A stretch of 16,234 nucleotides of DNA, from positions 1 through 16,234 of the forward strand of contig CAYQAJ010000102.1 in assembly GCA_964415245.1 (NCBI GenBank), given 5' to 3'. The DNA is from CAYQAJ01 sp964415245 (GTDB lineage: Bacteria > Planctomycetota > Planctomycetia > Pirellulales > Pirellulaceae). Shown one piece after another: positions 8,601-15,074 of the stretch. Below the pieces are notes generated by a model. It was not told the origin of the DNA and ran no database searches. It saw only the letters and a program-made list of their open reading frames with translations. The first letter of the stretch is position 1; each line of letters opens with the position of its first letter. The translations under genes and the position numbers were made by a program.

Positions 8601-8890
8601 CCCTTATCCGCGGTAACGTGTCCTCGCGCTTCGAGCAGCCAGCGGCCGCCGATCGCGTCTTCCCCGATCAGGCCCTTGGTGCCCGCCGTGAAGTAGCTCC
8701 CCTCGTAGCCGAGACCGGAGTTGGCCGCCGTGCCGCTAACCCAGAACCGCATGGGATAGGGCGAGTTCAGGGCGGCTGAAAAGGGCATGAACCCGCCGCC
8801 GTCGAACCCTGGGATTTGACCCGACGCCGTGGCGGCCATCGCACCGCTCAGCAGAACGCCGCAAAGAATCAGGCGCAGGAACCTCTTCAT
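5615..8890 (-). CDS. Inverse-autotransporter-like surface protein: N-terminal beta-barrel with beta-helix passenger
   Basis: This is a 1091-residue exported protein, probably displayed on the cell surface. Residues 1-25 form a signal peptide (Lys/Arg, hydrophobic core, TASGQ cleavage region). Residues about 45-268 are rich in alternating aromatic and Gly strands and end in LVFNFG. VIKTENFDVRGNGYFPIG (146-163) strongly recalls the barrel of intimin/invasin-type inverse autotransporters. A junction with DGTFENPFRAL and DDIIFVHLGDG (321-351) resembles the opening of secreted right-handed beta-helix proteins. The remainder is a long run of irregular repeats rich in G, N, D, T, V and I, such as NNGTANFIFNNLNV, fitting a parallel beta-helix. 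No C-terminal barrel or anchor is seen. A moderate Shine-Dalgarno AGGGAG (8900-8905) precedes the ATG. It stands alone, with its own terminator. The ligand is unknown; adhesion is a guess. Confidence 0.82.
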   Translation of the reverse strand: MKRFLRLILCGVLLSGAMAATASGQIPGFDGGGFMPFSAALNSPYPMRFWVSGTAANSGLGYEGSYFTAGTKGLIGEDAIGGRWLLEARGHVTADKGQLLGNIGAERMYYLEPAKADLGIGVWFDVDADQEEIFGHTFNEVGVSGVIKTENFDVRGNGYFPIGNRENLLGAPGECFFQNRIVLQRGIDVALTGFDAEVRLRLPEMQMFAGTLDIGGYYYGADSIESFGGFRARLGVQTLSGVAFNVELDHDERYQSTGYLQLVFNFGGSAEYSPLGRDLEPTVRNDHIVRVHQDPIFATNPTTGALWRVIHVDNTNAIAGDGTFENPFRALTSAETTSVEDDIIFVHLGDGTSNFMDEGIVLKDRQRFLGDGVLHVVPTVEVGDFELCNDQNGLRPTISNPFGAAVTLADDNIVSGFIIEDAQTGIFGGSNVTVADVNRNLITGGLHGIRLVDSDGDYEFTNNVIEDTTGRAFDILGVLGTPDTIVDWFGTIDNNVVSQQIIRIQNIGAGSQLSFTGTIDDNLGSGILIDNFSGTAVVTAPTNLTNSQAEGISILNSDGTIRFETTNIVNSTDTGVQLINNDGATITFEDLDITNAAAEGYVAFNNDGALLQVFGNNSIDVTGGVALSVTGVGDTTIDMTFNNVSSTLSPDRGVSLSNAQGSLFIDVLDISESANDSLAIQDSDGIVALFRVVNITGSGVPAVSFGNGVFLEDNPTSDFFFDVLNISTDNGGGLIASDSGTVTVNSGTIAAIGGPAIAIDPTIIDLTFQDVSSTDSVSDGILLNDARGTLLVTGATTIDGAQGVGINAFGNTNGLSADFGATTIQAATGINLVNNGTANFIFNNLNVATAGGAGIFANDGGIVRLNGANPIINAAGGPGIDLTNTTGVTNGISGWTFANVSSTGSTSDGIRLADMPNLVVVNGGTLTGVTNDGIHVENNATGVTTRARFFGMTIDTVNGDAIDVSSSDGTVRVLLDGSSITAAGSAGMRASASGTGTTHFTATNNAVVSTGNSLDADVHAAGATVRLSIFGTNDGAGAAPATPFDLNQSAGTLGVAQANAAGLAADNPNVTTPVVVNTTGTITFNLGATLP

Positions 8891-9271
8891 GGAATCAATC
8901 TCCCTGGATTCTCGTCTGACTAGGCCCTCAGGCGTCGTTCTGTCACGGGCGGATCGTGGGGTCTATGCGCGCAAACGGCCGCGCCGCGATGTGCGGCGGA
9001 CCATCAGCGGGTCCTACAGCCCGCAACCCTGGTGTAGGCGATACAATCCATCGTCACGGTACAATCGGAAGCATGAGAGTTTTCCGCAGTCATTGCGCGG
9101 TTGGAATATCTTAACAGCCCTCGCGCCATGTAGTGCCAGCGTTGCATTCGCCGCAGAATGGCGGCATGACAGCTACGATAGCCGCCACATTCATGTGGCG
9201 CTTGCACACGTGAAAACTGCCGCAATCATGCGGCGCTCGATGAGAATGCAGTCGCCGCATTCATGCGGCGC
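8891..9271. other. Gap of about 380 bp between the CPBP protease and beta-helix genes
   Basis: I see no gene here. The part nearest the beta-helix start (8891-9149) should contain its promoter and leader. AT-richer words occur on the minus strand around 9045-9115 (for example TTGTAC and TTAAGATATT), but I cannot pair them into a convincing promoter. The remaining 9150-9271 is a palindrome array, listed separately. Confidence 0.6.
9150..9269. repeat. Array of four palindromes at 34-35-bp period
   Basis: Stem-loops lie at 9150-9165 (GCCGC/GCGGC, degenerate loop), 9184-9199 (GCCACATTCATGTGGC), 9219-9234 (GCCGCAATCATGCGGC) and 9254-9269 (GCCGCATTCATGCGGC). Start-to-start distances are 34, 35 and 35. 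The last three share GCT just after the palindrome. In the second copy both partners of one stem pair differ from the fourth copy (G-C became A-T), so pairing is preserved. The 18-19-nt sequences between palindromes differ from each other. The array begins directly after the stop of the CPBP protease gene (minus strand), so it could be 3'-UTR hairpins or an operator array. Confidence 0.75.
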
Positions 9272-10495
9272 TCACTCGTCCGAGCGAGGAGGCGGATCGC
9301 CGACGGGCGGAACCGGCGGAGCCGGTAAGAAGAGGATGCCTTCGTCGAGTGCGCCGGATCCGGTCGACCTGGCAGCGGCGGCAGGACCCGATGCCATGCC
9401 CGGTTCTATGCCGCTGCCAGCGGCATCGGCGTCCGACGCGGCATCCGGCTCGACCCGCCGACCCGCGTATGCCGCCATGACGACCACCGCCGCCAGCACC
9501 CCCAAGACACTGATGCCGAATAAGCCGGCCGTCCACAAGGCCTCGATTTCGGGTGCGAGCCTGGTGTTGTCCTCGATTCGAACCCCGATGACCGCCACGA
9601 CATTGTTCACAAAGTGGCAAAGCATGGACGGGAGCACCGACTCACACCTCCAAGCCACAATGCCCAGCCACAATCCCAATGGTAACACCTGCAAAATCTG
9701 AAGCCGATCGAGATGGGCGACGGAAAACAACACCCCGGCGACGCCAATTGCCGCCGCCGGATGCCAGCGTGCCAGCAGTCGGCGCTGCACGTACCCGCGA
9801 TACAACAGCTCTTCGGCAACTCCCGGCAATGCGCCGACGGTAAGAATCATCGCCACCGCGAACCAGCCCGTGTGACTGCGGAACACATCCGCCAGCGCTC
9901 GGGTTTGATCGCTTTCCATGCCCCCCTCGCCCGAGGCAAGCGCGAGGAGGAAGCTCCATAAGTACCCCAACAAGGGCGTCGCCAATGCAAACACGATCCA
10001 CGTCCAGATGGGAAGTCCGCCGCGCACCAACCCCAGCCGCCGGCTTACGCTTTCGGGCGATAGGATAGCCGCCCCCATCGCCACCGTAAAAAACACGATC
10101 TGCACCGGCACGAACATGACAAACAGGCCGGCGCGGGTGCCGACGAATTCTTTCAGCCACTGCTGGAATCCTCCCGGGTGAGTCAGGACGTCGGTCCCTT
10201 TCATCACCAAGGCCGACACCAGCAAGGCCGCCACGCCGACCGCCAAGGCAAGTGGGATCACAAAGACGCCCACCACCAGGCTCGTCCAAACGCGCGGCCT
10301 GGGCGGGAGTCGATGCAGCCCGACGACTTTCCGTGGAGATATCGGGACCGTATCGCGATATGCCGCCGAAACGACCGACTCCGGATCGCTCGGCCCCGAG
10401 TCCGCCGTACCCAGAAACTCGATCTCCTGTTTGAAATCGGGATCGGAGTCCACGGGCGGCGGCCTTGTCAGTTGGGCGAGAGTGCTCTGTGACAT
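9272..10495 (-). CDS. CPBP-family (CAAX/Rce1-like) intramembrane metalloprotease
   Basis: This is a multi-pass membrane protein of about 407 residues. It carries the three ABI/CPBP motifs, numbered from the ATG at 10495: EELLYRG (about 228-234, the metal-binding EExxxR), FSVAHLD (257-263) and HFVNN (294-298). Hydrophobic helices lie at about 70-100, 120-145, 163-190, 210-225, 265-285 and 322-343. The N-terminal 60 residues are soluble and the C-terminal 65 are Pro/Ala/Asp-rich. In-frame ATGs exist farther upstream (10576 and 10564), but that extension is Arg/Pro-rich and unlike the rest, so I prefer MSQSTLAQL. Substrates cannot be told from sequence; bacterial members are linked to signalling, bacteriocin immunity or maturation. 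Transketolase lies upstream on the same strand, 231 bp away, and a palindrome array follows. Confidence 0.88.
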   Translation of the reverse strand: MSQSTLAQLTRPPPVDSDPDFKQEIEFLGTADSGPSDPESVVSAAYRDTVPISPRKVVGLHRLPPRPRVWTSLVVGVFVIPLALAVGVAALLVSALVMKGTDVLTHPGGFQQWLKEFVGTRAGLFVMFVPVQIVFFTVAMGAAILSPESVSRRLGLVRGGLPIWTWIVFALATPLLGYLWSFLLALASGEGGMESDQTRALADVFRSHTGWFAVAMILTVGALPGVAEELLYRGYVQRRLLARWHPAAAIGVAGVLFSVAHLDRLQILQVLPLGLWLGIVAWRCESVLPSMLCHFVNNVVAVIGVRIEDNTRLAPEIEALWTAGLFGISVLGVLAAVVVMAAYAGRRVEPDAASDADAAGSGIEPGMASGPAAAARSTGSGALDEGILFLPAPPVPPVGDPPPRSDE

Positions 10496-10587
10496 GCGAC
10501 GGGCATGTATTCTCGCCCGGCGTGGGACCACGTGCAACTTCGCCGGCGCGGGACGGCACGCCATCTTCACTGGCAAAGCGCAGCGAT

Positions 10588-10745
10588 TTCACCGCCAAGA
10601 CGCAGAGAGCGCAAAGACTTCAGGAACACGCCGCGTGCCCAAACCCCGCGTGCCACTCCCGACCTTCGAGTGGCGACACCGGGCCCACTCGACTCTCCGC
10701 TCCGGGCTCTGGGCTGGACTCCAGGCTCACGACTCTCGACTCTGC
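10588..10745. repeat. Short-period repeats and hairpin between the CPBP protease and tkt genes
   Basis: Three elements occur in sequence. A CACCGCCAAGACGCAGAGAG word run (10590-10610) is of a kind seen dispersed in many environmental genomes. A hairpin pairs GCCACTC at 10652-10658 with GAGTGGC at 10668-10674. Repeats of CGACTCT lie at about 10690-10743. The last patch contains the end of tkt, supplying its SRES residues and stop. The 12-mer GTGCCACTCCCG at 10650-10661 recurs at 14905-14916 in another intergenic repeat. Confidence 0.55.
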
Positions 10746-12793
10746 AAAAGTTCCTTCGCTTCGGCCACGACGCGCTGGGGCGTGATGCCGAAGTGTCGGT
10801 AGAGTGCGCTTGCCGGAGCCGACGCGCCGAAGCTCGACATGCCGACAAATCGCCCGTGCGGGCCGATGTACCGCTCCCAGCCCATCGCCACTCCCGCCTC
10901 GACGGCCACTCGCGCGGTTACGTGGGGCGGGAGAACGCTGTCGCGATACGACTGGCTCTGCTCGTCGAACAACTCCCAGCAGGGCATGCTTACGACCCGC
11001 GCAGCAATCGCCTCGGCCGTCAGCGTTTCCCAGGCCGATACGCAAATGGGCAACTCCGTTCCCGTGCCGATGAAAATCACCTGGGGATTGCCCTTCGGCG
11101 GATCGCACAGCACATAGGCACCGCGGGCCAATCCATCGGCCGGCGCGAATCGCGTGCGATCGAGCGTCGGCACGTTTTGTCGCGATAGCACGAGGGCCGC
11201 TGGTCGGTCGACTATCGGCAACAGCGTGCGGTACGCGGCCGCCACTTCGTTGGCGTCGCCCGGTCGCACTACCAGAAGGCCCGGAATCGCGCGGCACGCC
11301 GCCAGGTGCTCGATCGGCTGGTGCGTGGGGCCGTCCTCCCCCAGGCCGATCGAATCGTGCGTGAGAATATAAAGCACGGGCCGGTGCATGATGCTGCTGA
11401 GCCGCATCGAGGGGCGCATGTAATCGGTGAACACGAAGAACGTGCCGGCGAACGGACGCAGCCCCACGAGCGACATCCCGTTGGAAATGGCTGCCATGGT
11501 GTGCTCGCGGATGCCGAAGTGCAGGATGCGGCCGGCATAGTTGTCCGCTTCGAAGTCCGAGTCGTCTTTGCCCAAGGCTGTCATCGTCGAGGGGGCCAAG
11601 TCGGCCGATCCGCCTAGTAGCCAGGGAATTCGCCCGGCCACGGTGTTCAACACTTTGCCGGACGAGACGCGCGTGGCCATTCCCTTGGCGTCCGGTGGAA
11701 ATACGGGAATGTCGGCATCCCAGCCGTCGGGGAGTCGGCCGCTCCACATCGTTCGCAGCTCGGCCGCTTCTCGCGGATGGGCCGAATCGTATCGGGCCAG
11801 CGCCGCTTCCCACTCCTGGCGTGCTTTGCGTCCCCGCGCCCCGATGCCTTCGCGGTAATGGGCGTACACCTCGTCGGGCACGTGGAAATGCTCGTCGGCG
11901 GGCCAGCCGTAGAACTGCTTGGTGAGTTTCACCTCGTCTTCGCCCAGCGGAGCGCCGTGCGCCCCGTGCGTATTGGCCTTGTTGGGCGATCCCCAGGCGA
12001 TCACGCTGCGAACGATGATGAGCGTGGGCTTGTCGTCGGTTTTGCGAAACGCGTCGAGGGCGCGGCCGATGGCGCCCGTGTCGTTGGCGTCGTCGACCTT
12101 CACGACATTCCAGCCAAGGCCGCGGAACCGCGTGGCAACGTCCTCACTGAATGCCAGCCGGGTGTTCCCTTCGATGGTGATGTGGTTGTCGTCGTACATC
12201 CAGCACAGGTTCGACAGTTTCAGGTGACCGGCCACCGAGGCCGCCTCGCAGCCAACCCCTTCCATCAAATCGCCGTCGCTGCACAGGGCATATACGTTGA
12301 AGCCGAACAACTCGAAGCCGGGCCGATCGTATCGCGCCGACAGCCACCGCGCGGCCATCGCCATGCCCACGCTGTTGCCGATCCCCTGGCCCAGCGGACC
12401 GGTTGTCGTCTCAATGCCCGCCGCGTCGCCATACTCGGGATGGCCCGCGCAGGGGCTATCGAGCTGGCGAAAGTTCTTGATGTCGTCGAGCGTAATCGAC
12501 GGCCCATCGAGCACGTTGCCGTCGTCGTCGACGCCGCGCACTCCCGACAGGTGCAGCATGGCGTACAGCAGCATCGAAGCGTGGCCGCACGACAGGATGA
12601 ATCGATCGCGGCCCGGCCACAGGGGCCCGTTCGGGTCGTACGCCAACGCATGCTGAAACAGCACATACGCGGTCGGGGCGAGCGCCATCGGCGTGCCGGG
12701 ATGCCCGCTGTTGGCCTTCTGCACGGCATCCATCGCCAGGGTGCGGATGGTATTGATGGCAAGCTGTTCGATGCTGGTGGCGGTAGCCGACAT
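10727..12793 (-). CDS. tkt: Transketolase
   Basis: Transketolase moves two-carbon ketol units between sugar phosphates in the non-oxidative pentose phosphate pathway, using thiamine diphosphate and a divalent metal. The 688-residue length is normal for the homodimeric bacterial enzyme. Visible features are ANSGHPG (27-33), GPLGQGIGNSVGMAMA (132-147), and the diphosphate/metal motif CSDGDLMEGV (171-180) reaching DDNHITIEGN (201-210). Later come GIREHTM with the catalytic Glu, the pyrimidine-domain stretch FAGTFFVFTDYMRPSMRLS, and HDSIGLGEDGPTHQPIEHL. The start MSATATSIEQL fits the family; a weak GAGGGA lies about ten bases upstream. A promoter-like -35/-10 pair lies 90-120 bp upstream. The C-terminal SRES and stop fall in a CGACTCT-type repeat. 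Confidence 0.97.
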   Translation of the reverse strand: MSATATSIEQLAINTIRTLAMDAVQKANSGHPGTPMALAPTAYVLFQHALAYDPNGPLWPGRDRFILSCGHASMLLYAMLHLSGVRGVDDDGNVLDGPSITLDDIKNFRQLDSPCAGHPEYGDAAGIETTTGPLGQGIGNSVGMAMAARWLSARYDRPGFELFGFNVYALCSDGDLMEGVGCEAASVAGHLKLSNLCWMYDDNHITIEGNTRLAFSEDVATRFRGLGWNVVKVDDANDTGAIGRALDAFRKTDDKPTLIIVRSVIAWGSPNKANTHGAHGAPLGEDEVKLTKQFYGWPADEHFHVPDEVYAHYREGIGARGRKARQEWEAALARYDSAHPREAAELRTMWSGRLPDGWDADIPVFPPDAKGMATRVSSGKVLNTVAGRIPWLLGGSADLAPSTMTALGKDDSDFEADNYAGRILHFGIREHTMAAISNGMSLVGLRPFAGTFFVFTDYMRPSMRLSSIMHRPVLYILTHDSIGLGEDGPTHQPIEHLAACRAIPGLLVVRPGDANEVAAAYRTLLPIVDRPAALVLSRQNVPTLDRTRFAPADGLARGAYVLCDPPKGNPQVIFIGTGTELPICVSAWETLTAEAIAARVVSMPCWELFDEQSQSYRDSVLPPHVTARVAVEAGVAMGWERYIGPHGRFVGMSSFGASAPASALYRHFGITPQRVVAEAKELLQSRES

Positions 12794-12882
12794 GCGGCAG
12801 GGTCCCTCTGGTTGTTTCGTCGATTGGATGATGCAGTGCGACGTGACGGAGTTAGTGTCCAGCGCAGCGCGCCGAACCGAGA

Positions 12883-12912
12883 AATATAATGCGTCGCGCG
12901 GCGGACCGTCAA
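12883..12912 (-). promoter_or_regulatory. Predicted sigma70-type promoter of tkt
   Basis: Read on the minus strand, TTGACG (12907-12912) is followed after 18 bp by TATATT (12883-12888). Transcription would start near 12875 and give a leader of about 80 nt before the tkt ATG at 12793. The -35 box overlaps the stop codon of the upstream SirB1-like gene. The match is good for such GC-rich DNA but is not experimentally supported. Confidence 0.5.
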
Positions 12913-13961
12913 CGCGCCCGCTCGATCGCTCGCGGCTGGGGATCGAACTCTTCGCGCGCTTCTGCGTTCAGCAGCGCCTGATACCGCAGTGCCAGTGCTG
13001 CCTTTTGCGGCTCCCCGATTGCCGCGGAGTGAGTGGCCAGGTTCGAAAGCATCCGCGAGAGCGCCGCGCGGTTCGTGTCATTTACCAGATGCCGCGCCGG
13101 ATCGAACAACGAAGTGATCTGCGCCACCTCCGCGGGCGTGAGTGTCTTCCAATCGCCGAACGGGTCGACAATGATGTCGCTGTGCGCGAAACCCTTGGGA
13201 GCGCGGGCGCCGTCGTACTTGATCATGTAGCGGCCCGGCACGGGTATGCCCACAATCGGCAGGTCGAGCCTTCGCGCCACCGCCACCACAACGTGCGAAA
13301 GAAGGATCGGCAGCCCCTTGCCGGTGGTCAGCACGCGGTCGATCGAGCTATTGTCGGGATGCGAGTAGTTTTCGCGGTTGCCCGCCAGGCCGTGCTCGAC
13401 CGCCAGCACGTGCCGCAGCGCGTCGATCGCTATCCGCGGGTCGACCGAGCGGGGATCGACATCCGGGCCAAGCCGCGTGCGCACTTCGTCGGCCAGGGCG
13501 TCGAGCTGCCGCGTGATTCGCTCGCGGTCGGCGCGGGAGTCGACCAGCCGGGCGATGAGCCACATGCCTTGTTCCAGGTCGATGTCCTCGTCGCGCATCC
13601 GCCCCAGTGCGGCGAACTGCTCGGTGATGTCGCGCAGCTCGATCGCTTCGATAATGTGCCGGGCGCGGAACCTCTGCTCGGCCGACTTGCTTTCGGCCGC
13701 CTGGTAGAGCCGGGGAAGCGCCGCCGCCCCGATCTCGATCAGCCGCTGCTGCGCCTTTTCCCGTTCGACAAAGGAATCGGCGTCGAGTTGGCGAACGAGC
13801 CGGGCGATTTCGGCCTCCAACTCGGGATCTGACTGCGGCTCGTGTTCTGGCTTCGATTCGGCCGCGTCGGCTGGGCTGTTCTGGGCGACCGCCGCCGCCG
13901 GCCACGACGCAGCCAGCCCACAAACCGCCAAGAATAATAGAAGTCCCGTGTTGGCCGGCAC
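12909..13961 (-). CDS. Secreted SirB1/transglutaminase-like protein with HEAT-like segment
   Basis: This protein of about 350 residues is exported. From the GTG start it reads as a clear signal peptide (PANTGLLLFLAVCGLAASWPAAAVAQ). Residues about 50-105 (FVEREKAQQRLIEIGAAALP...RARHII) are a HEAT-like helical segment of a kind frequent in planctomycetes. Residues about 125-280 match the SirB1/Transglut_core2 fold: DLEQGMWLIARLVDS, then NSSIDRVLTTGKGLPILLSH, VARRLDLPIVGIPVPGRY, and VDPFGDWKTL. The C-terminus looks like a short TPR-type pair of helices. The usual PGHF of SirB1 proteins is PGRY here, so classical transglutaminase-type catalysis is doubtful. The GTG at 13961 is chosen because AAGGAGG ends seven bases before it; an upstream in-frame ATG (14030) would bury the signal peptide. 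Function is unknown. Confidence 0.8.
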   Translation of the reverse strand: MPANTGLLLFLAVCGLAASWPAAAVAQNSPADAAESKPEHEPQSDPELEAEIARLVRQLDADSFVEREKAQQRLIEIGAAALPRLYQAAESKSAEQRFRARHIIEAIELRDITEQFAALGRMRDEDIDLEQGMWLIARLVDSRADRERITRQLDALADEVRTRLGPDVDPRSVDPRIAIDALRHVLAVEHGLAGNRENYSHPDNSSIDRVLTTGKGLPILLSHVVVAVARRLDLPIVGIPVPGRYMIKYDGARAPKGFAHSDIIVDPFGDWKTLTPAEVAQITSLFDPARHLVNDTNRAALSRMLSNLATHSAAIGEPQKAALALRYQALLNAEAREEFDPQPRAIERAR

Positions 13962-13967
13962 GATGCG

Positions 13968-13974
13968 CCTCCTT
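13968..13974 (-). promoter_or_regulatory. Ribosome binding site that sets the GTG start of the SirB1-like gene
   Basis: On the minus strand this reads AAGGAGG, then CGCATC, then GTG at 13961. The strong match with ideal spacing, plus the signal peptide that begins right there, argues for the GTG over the ATG 69 bases upstream. Confidence 0.75.
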
Positions 13975-14162
13975 CGGGCAAGCCGCCAGGCCGCAAAGTA
14001 ACTCGGGCATCCATTGTCGGCATTCGGCACGCTTAAGCCAAGTCCTCAATACCGGCGACAGAGCGCACTTCGCGCCGCAGCAATGGTAGCCTAACGTGCC
14101 CGTACTCGGCGGTTTGGGGATCGCCTGCACTACAGCACGAATGAGATGAAAGGAAAGGTCCG

Positions 14163-14810
14163 TTGGAAGATCAAGCCGCGCCACCTGAATTGCCGCCGCA
14201 ACAAGAGCCGCCCCGACGCAGCATCTTCCGCCTGGCACTGATCGTCGAAGGTGCGATGGCGGTGCTCGCGGTGGCGATTTCCCTGCCACTCGGGCACTGG
14301 CCGTTGCCGGGCGTAAGCTTGCGTTCGCCTGACTGGACCTCTCTTGCCATCGGCGTCGCCTGGGGCCTGGCTGGCGCCGTGCCCATGATCGTGATGCTGC
14401 TGACGATGGACCGCTGGCCGATCGGGCCGTTGGCCAATCTCAAGCGATTCGTGCGCGAGCTGGTTGTGCCACTATTTGCCCAACTGAATCTGGCGCAGTT
14501 GGCGTTAATCTCGAGCCTGGCGGGCATTGGCGAGGAGATGCTGTTCCGCGGGGTGCTGCAAGACCTGCTGGCGCGCGGCATCGGCGGAGCTGCCGGATTA
14601 CTCGTCGGCTTGCTGGTCGGCTCGGTCGTTTTCGGCCTATGTCACTGGGTGACACGCACCTACGCGGTGCTGGCGATGCTCATCGGTCTGTACATGGGCG
14701 TGCTGCTGATCGCCAGCGGCAGCATCCTGGCGCCGATTGTCGCGCACGCCGTGTACGACTTCGTGGCGCTGTGGTACCTGGTGAAGCGCCGCGGCGCTGC
14801 GAACAAATAG
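14163..14810 (+). CDS. CPBP-family intramembrane metalloprotease (second, smaller)
   Basis: This is a 215-residue multi-pass membrane protein. The three family motifs are EEMLFRG (124-130), FGLCHW (157-162) and HAVYD (195-199), the last with Asp where the sister gene has Asn. Hydrophobic helices lie at about 22-45, 59-81, 103-121, 139-158 and 165-190; the N-terminal 20 residues are Pro/Glu-rich and soluble. The start is TTG at 14163, supported by AAAGGA at 14149-14154. The nearby ATGs at 14141 and 14146 are out of frame. It is divergent from the SirB1-like gene across about 200 bp. Substrate is unknown. It is much shorter than the protease at 9272-10495 and shares only the motif regions with it, so a recent duplication is unlikely. 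Confidence 0.88.
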   Translation: MEDQAAPPELPPQQEPPRRSIFRLALIVEGAMAVLAVAISLPLGHWPLPGVSLRSPDWTSLAIGVAWGLAGAVPMIVMLLTMDRWPIGPLANLKRFVRELVVPLFAQLNLAQLALISSLAGIGEEMLFRGVLQDLLARGIGGAAGLLVGLLVGSVVFGLCHWVTRTYAVLAMLIGLYMGVLLIASGSILAPIVAHAVYDFVALWYLVKRRGAANK

Positions 14811-14828
14811 AAGCTTCGGACAAGCGTC

Positions 14829-14959
14829 GTTGTAGCACGGTCTCCCGTTGTGGCACAGTCTCCCGTCGTGGCGCGGTCTCCCGTTGTGGCACGGTCTCCC
14901 GCCCGTGCCACTCCCGCGACCGAAGGTCTCCCTGTCCCGATGCCGGGAGACCGCGACAC
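14829..14959. repeat. 18-bp tandem repeats with inverted copy and hairpin
   Basis: Four tandem units resembling GTTGTGGCACGGTCTCCC lie at 14829-14846, 14847-14864, 14865-14882 and 14883-14900. GTGGCACGG (14886-14894) pairs with CCGTGCCAC (14903-14911) as a 9-bp hairpin. A further inverted copy, GGGAGACCGCG, lies at 14945-14955, so the tandem block can also fold back over a longer distance. The element follows the stop of the second CPBP protease and may end its transcript; there is no T-tract. Confidence 0.75.
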
Positions 14960-14986
14960 AACACGATCCCGATAGAGCTCGCGCGT

Positions 14987-15031
14987 AAAAAAAGAGCGGT
15001 CCGACCCGATTCACTTCGGGCCGGACCGCTC
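14987..15031 (-). terminator. Rho-independent terminator of the Cys-rich repeat protein gene
   Basis: On the minus strand, the GAGCGGTCCGGCCCGA arm (15016-15031) pairs with TCGGGTCGGACCGCTC (14994-15009), with one mismatch in 16 bp and a six-base loop. Seven T residues (14987-14993) follow directly. It lies about 45 bp after the TGA at 15075-15077. Confidence 0.92.
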
Positions 15032-15074
15032 CGCATTTGCCGGACCAGACTCTCCGCCGTCAGTCAGCGAAGGC

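Noticed and set aside
5720..8779. A 1019-residue open frame on the plus strand, antisense to the beta-helix protein
   Set aside because: It mirrors the codons of the sense gene (Val/Asp/Gly/Ala-rich, no domains, no signal peptide). The sense frame has signal peptide, barrel, beta-helix, Shine-Dalgarno and terminator.
9045..9115. Promoter of the beta-helix gene
   Set aside because: AT-rich words occur on the minus strand, but no -35/-10 pair with 16-19-bp spacing was convincing.
9150..9269. Possible small CRISPR array
   Set aside because: Repeats are only 16-20 bp, fully palindromic and variable; spacers are 18-19 nt, too short, and no cas gene is present.
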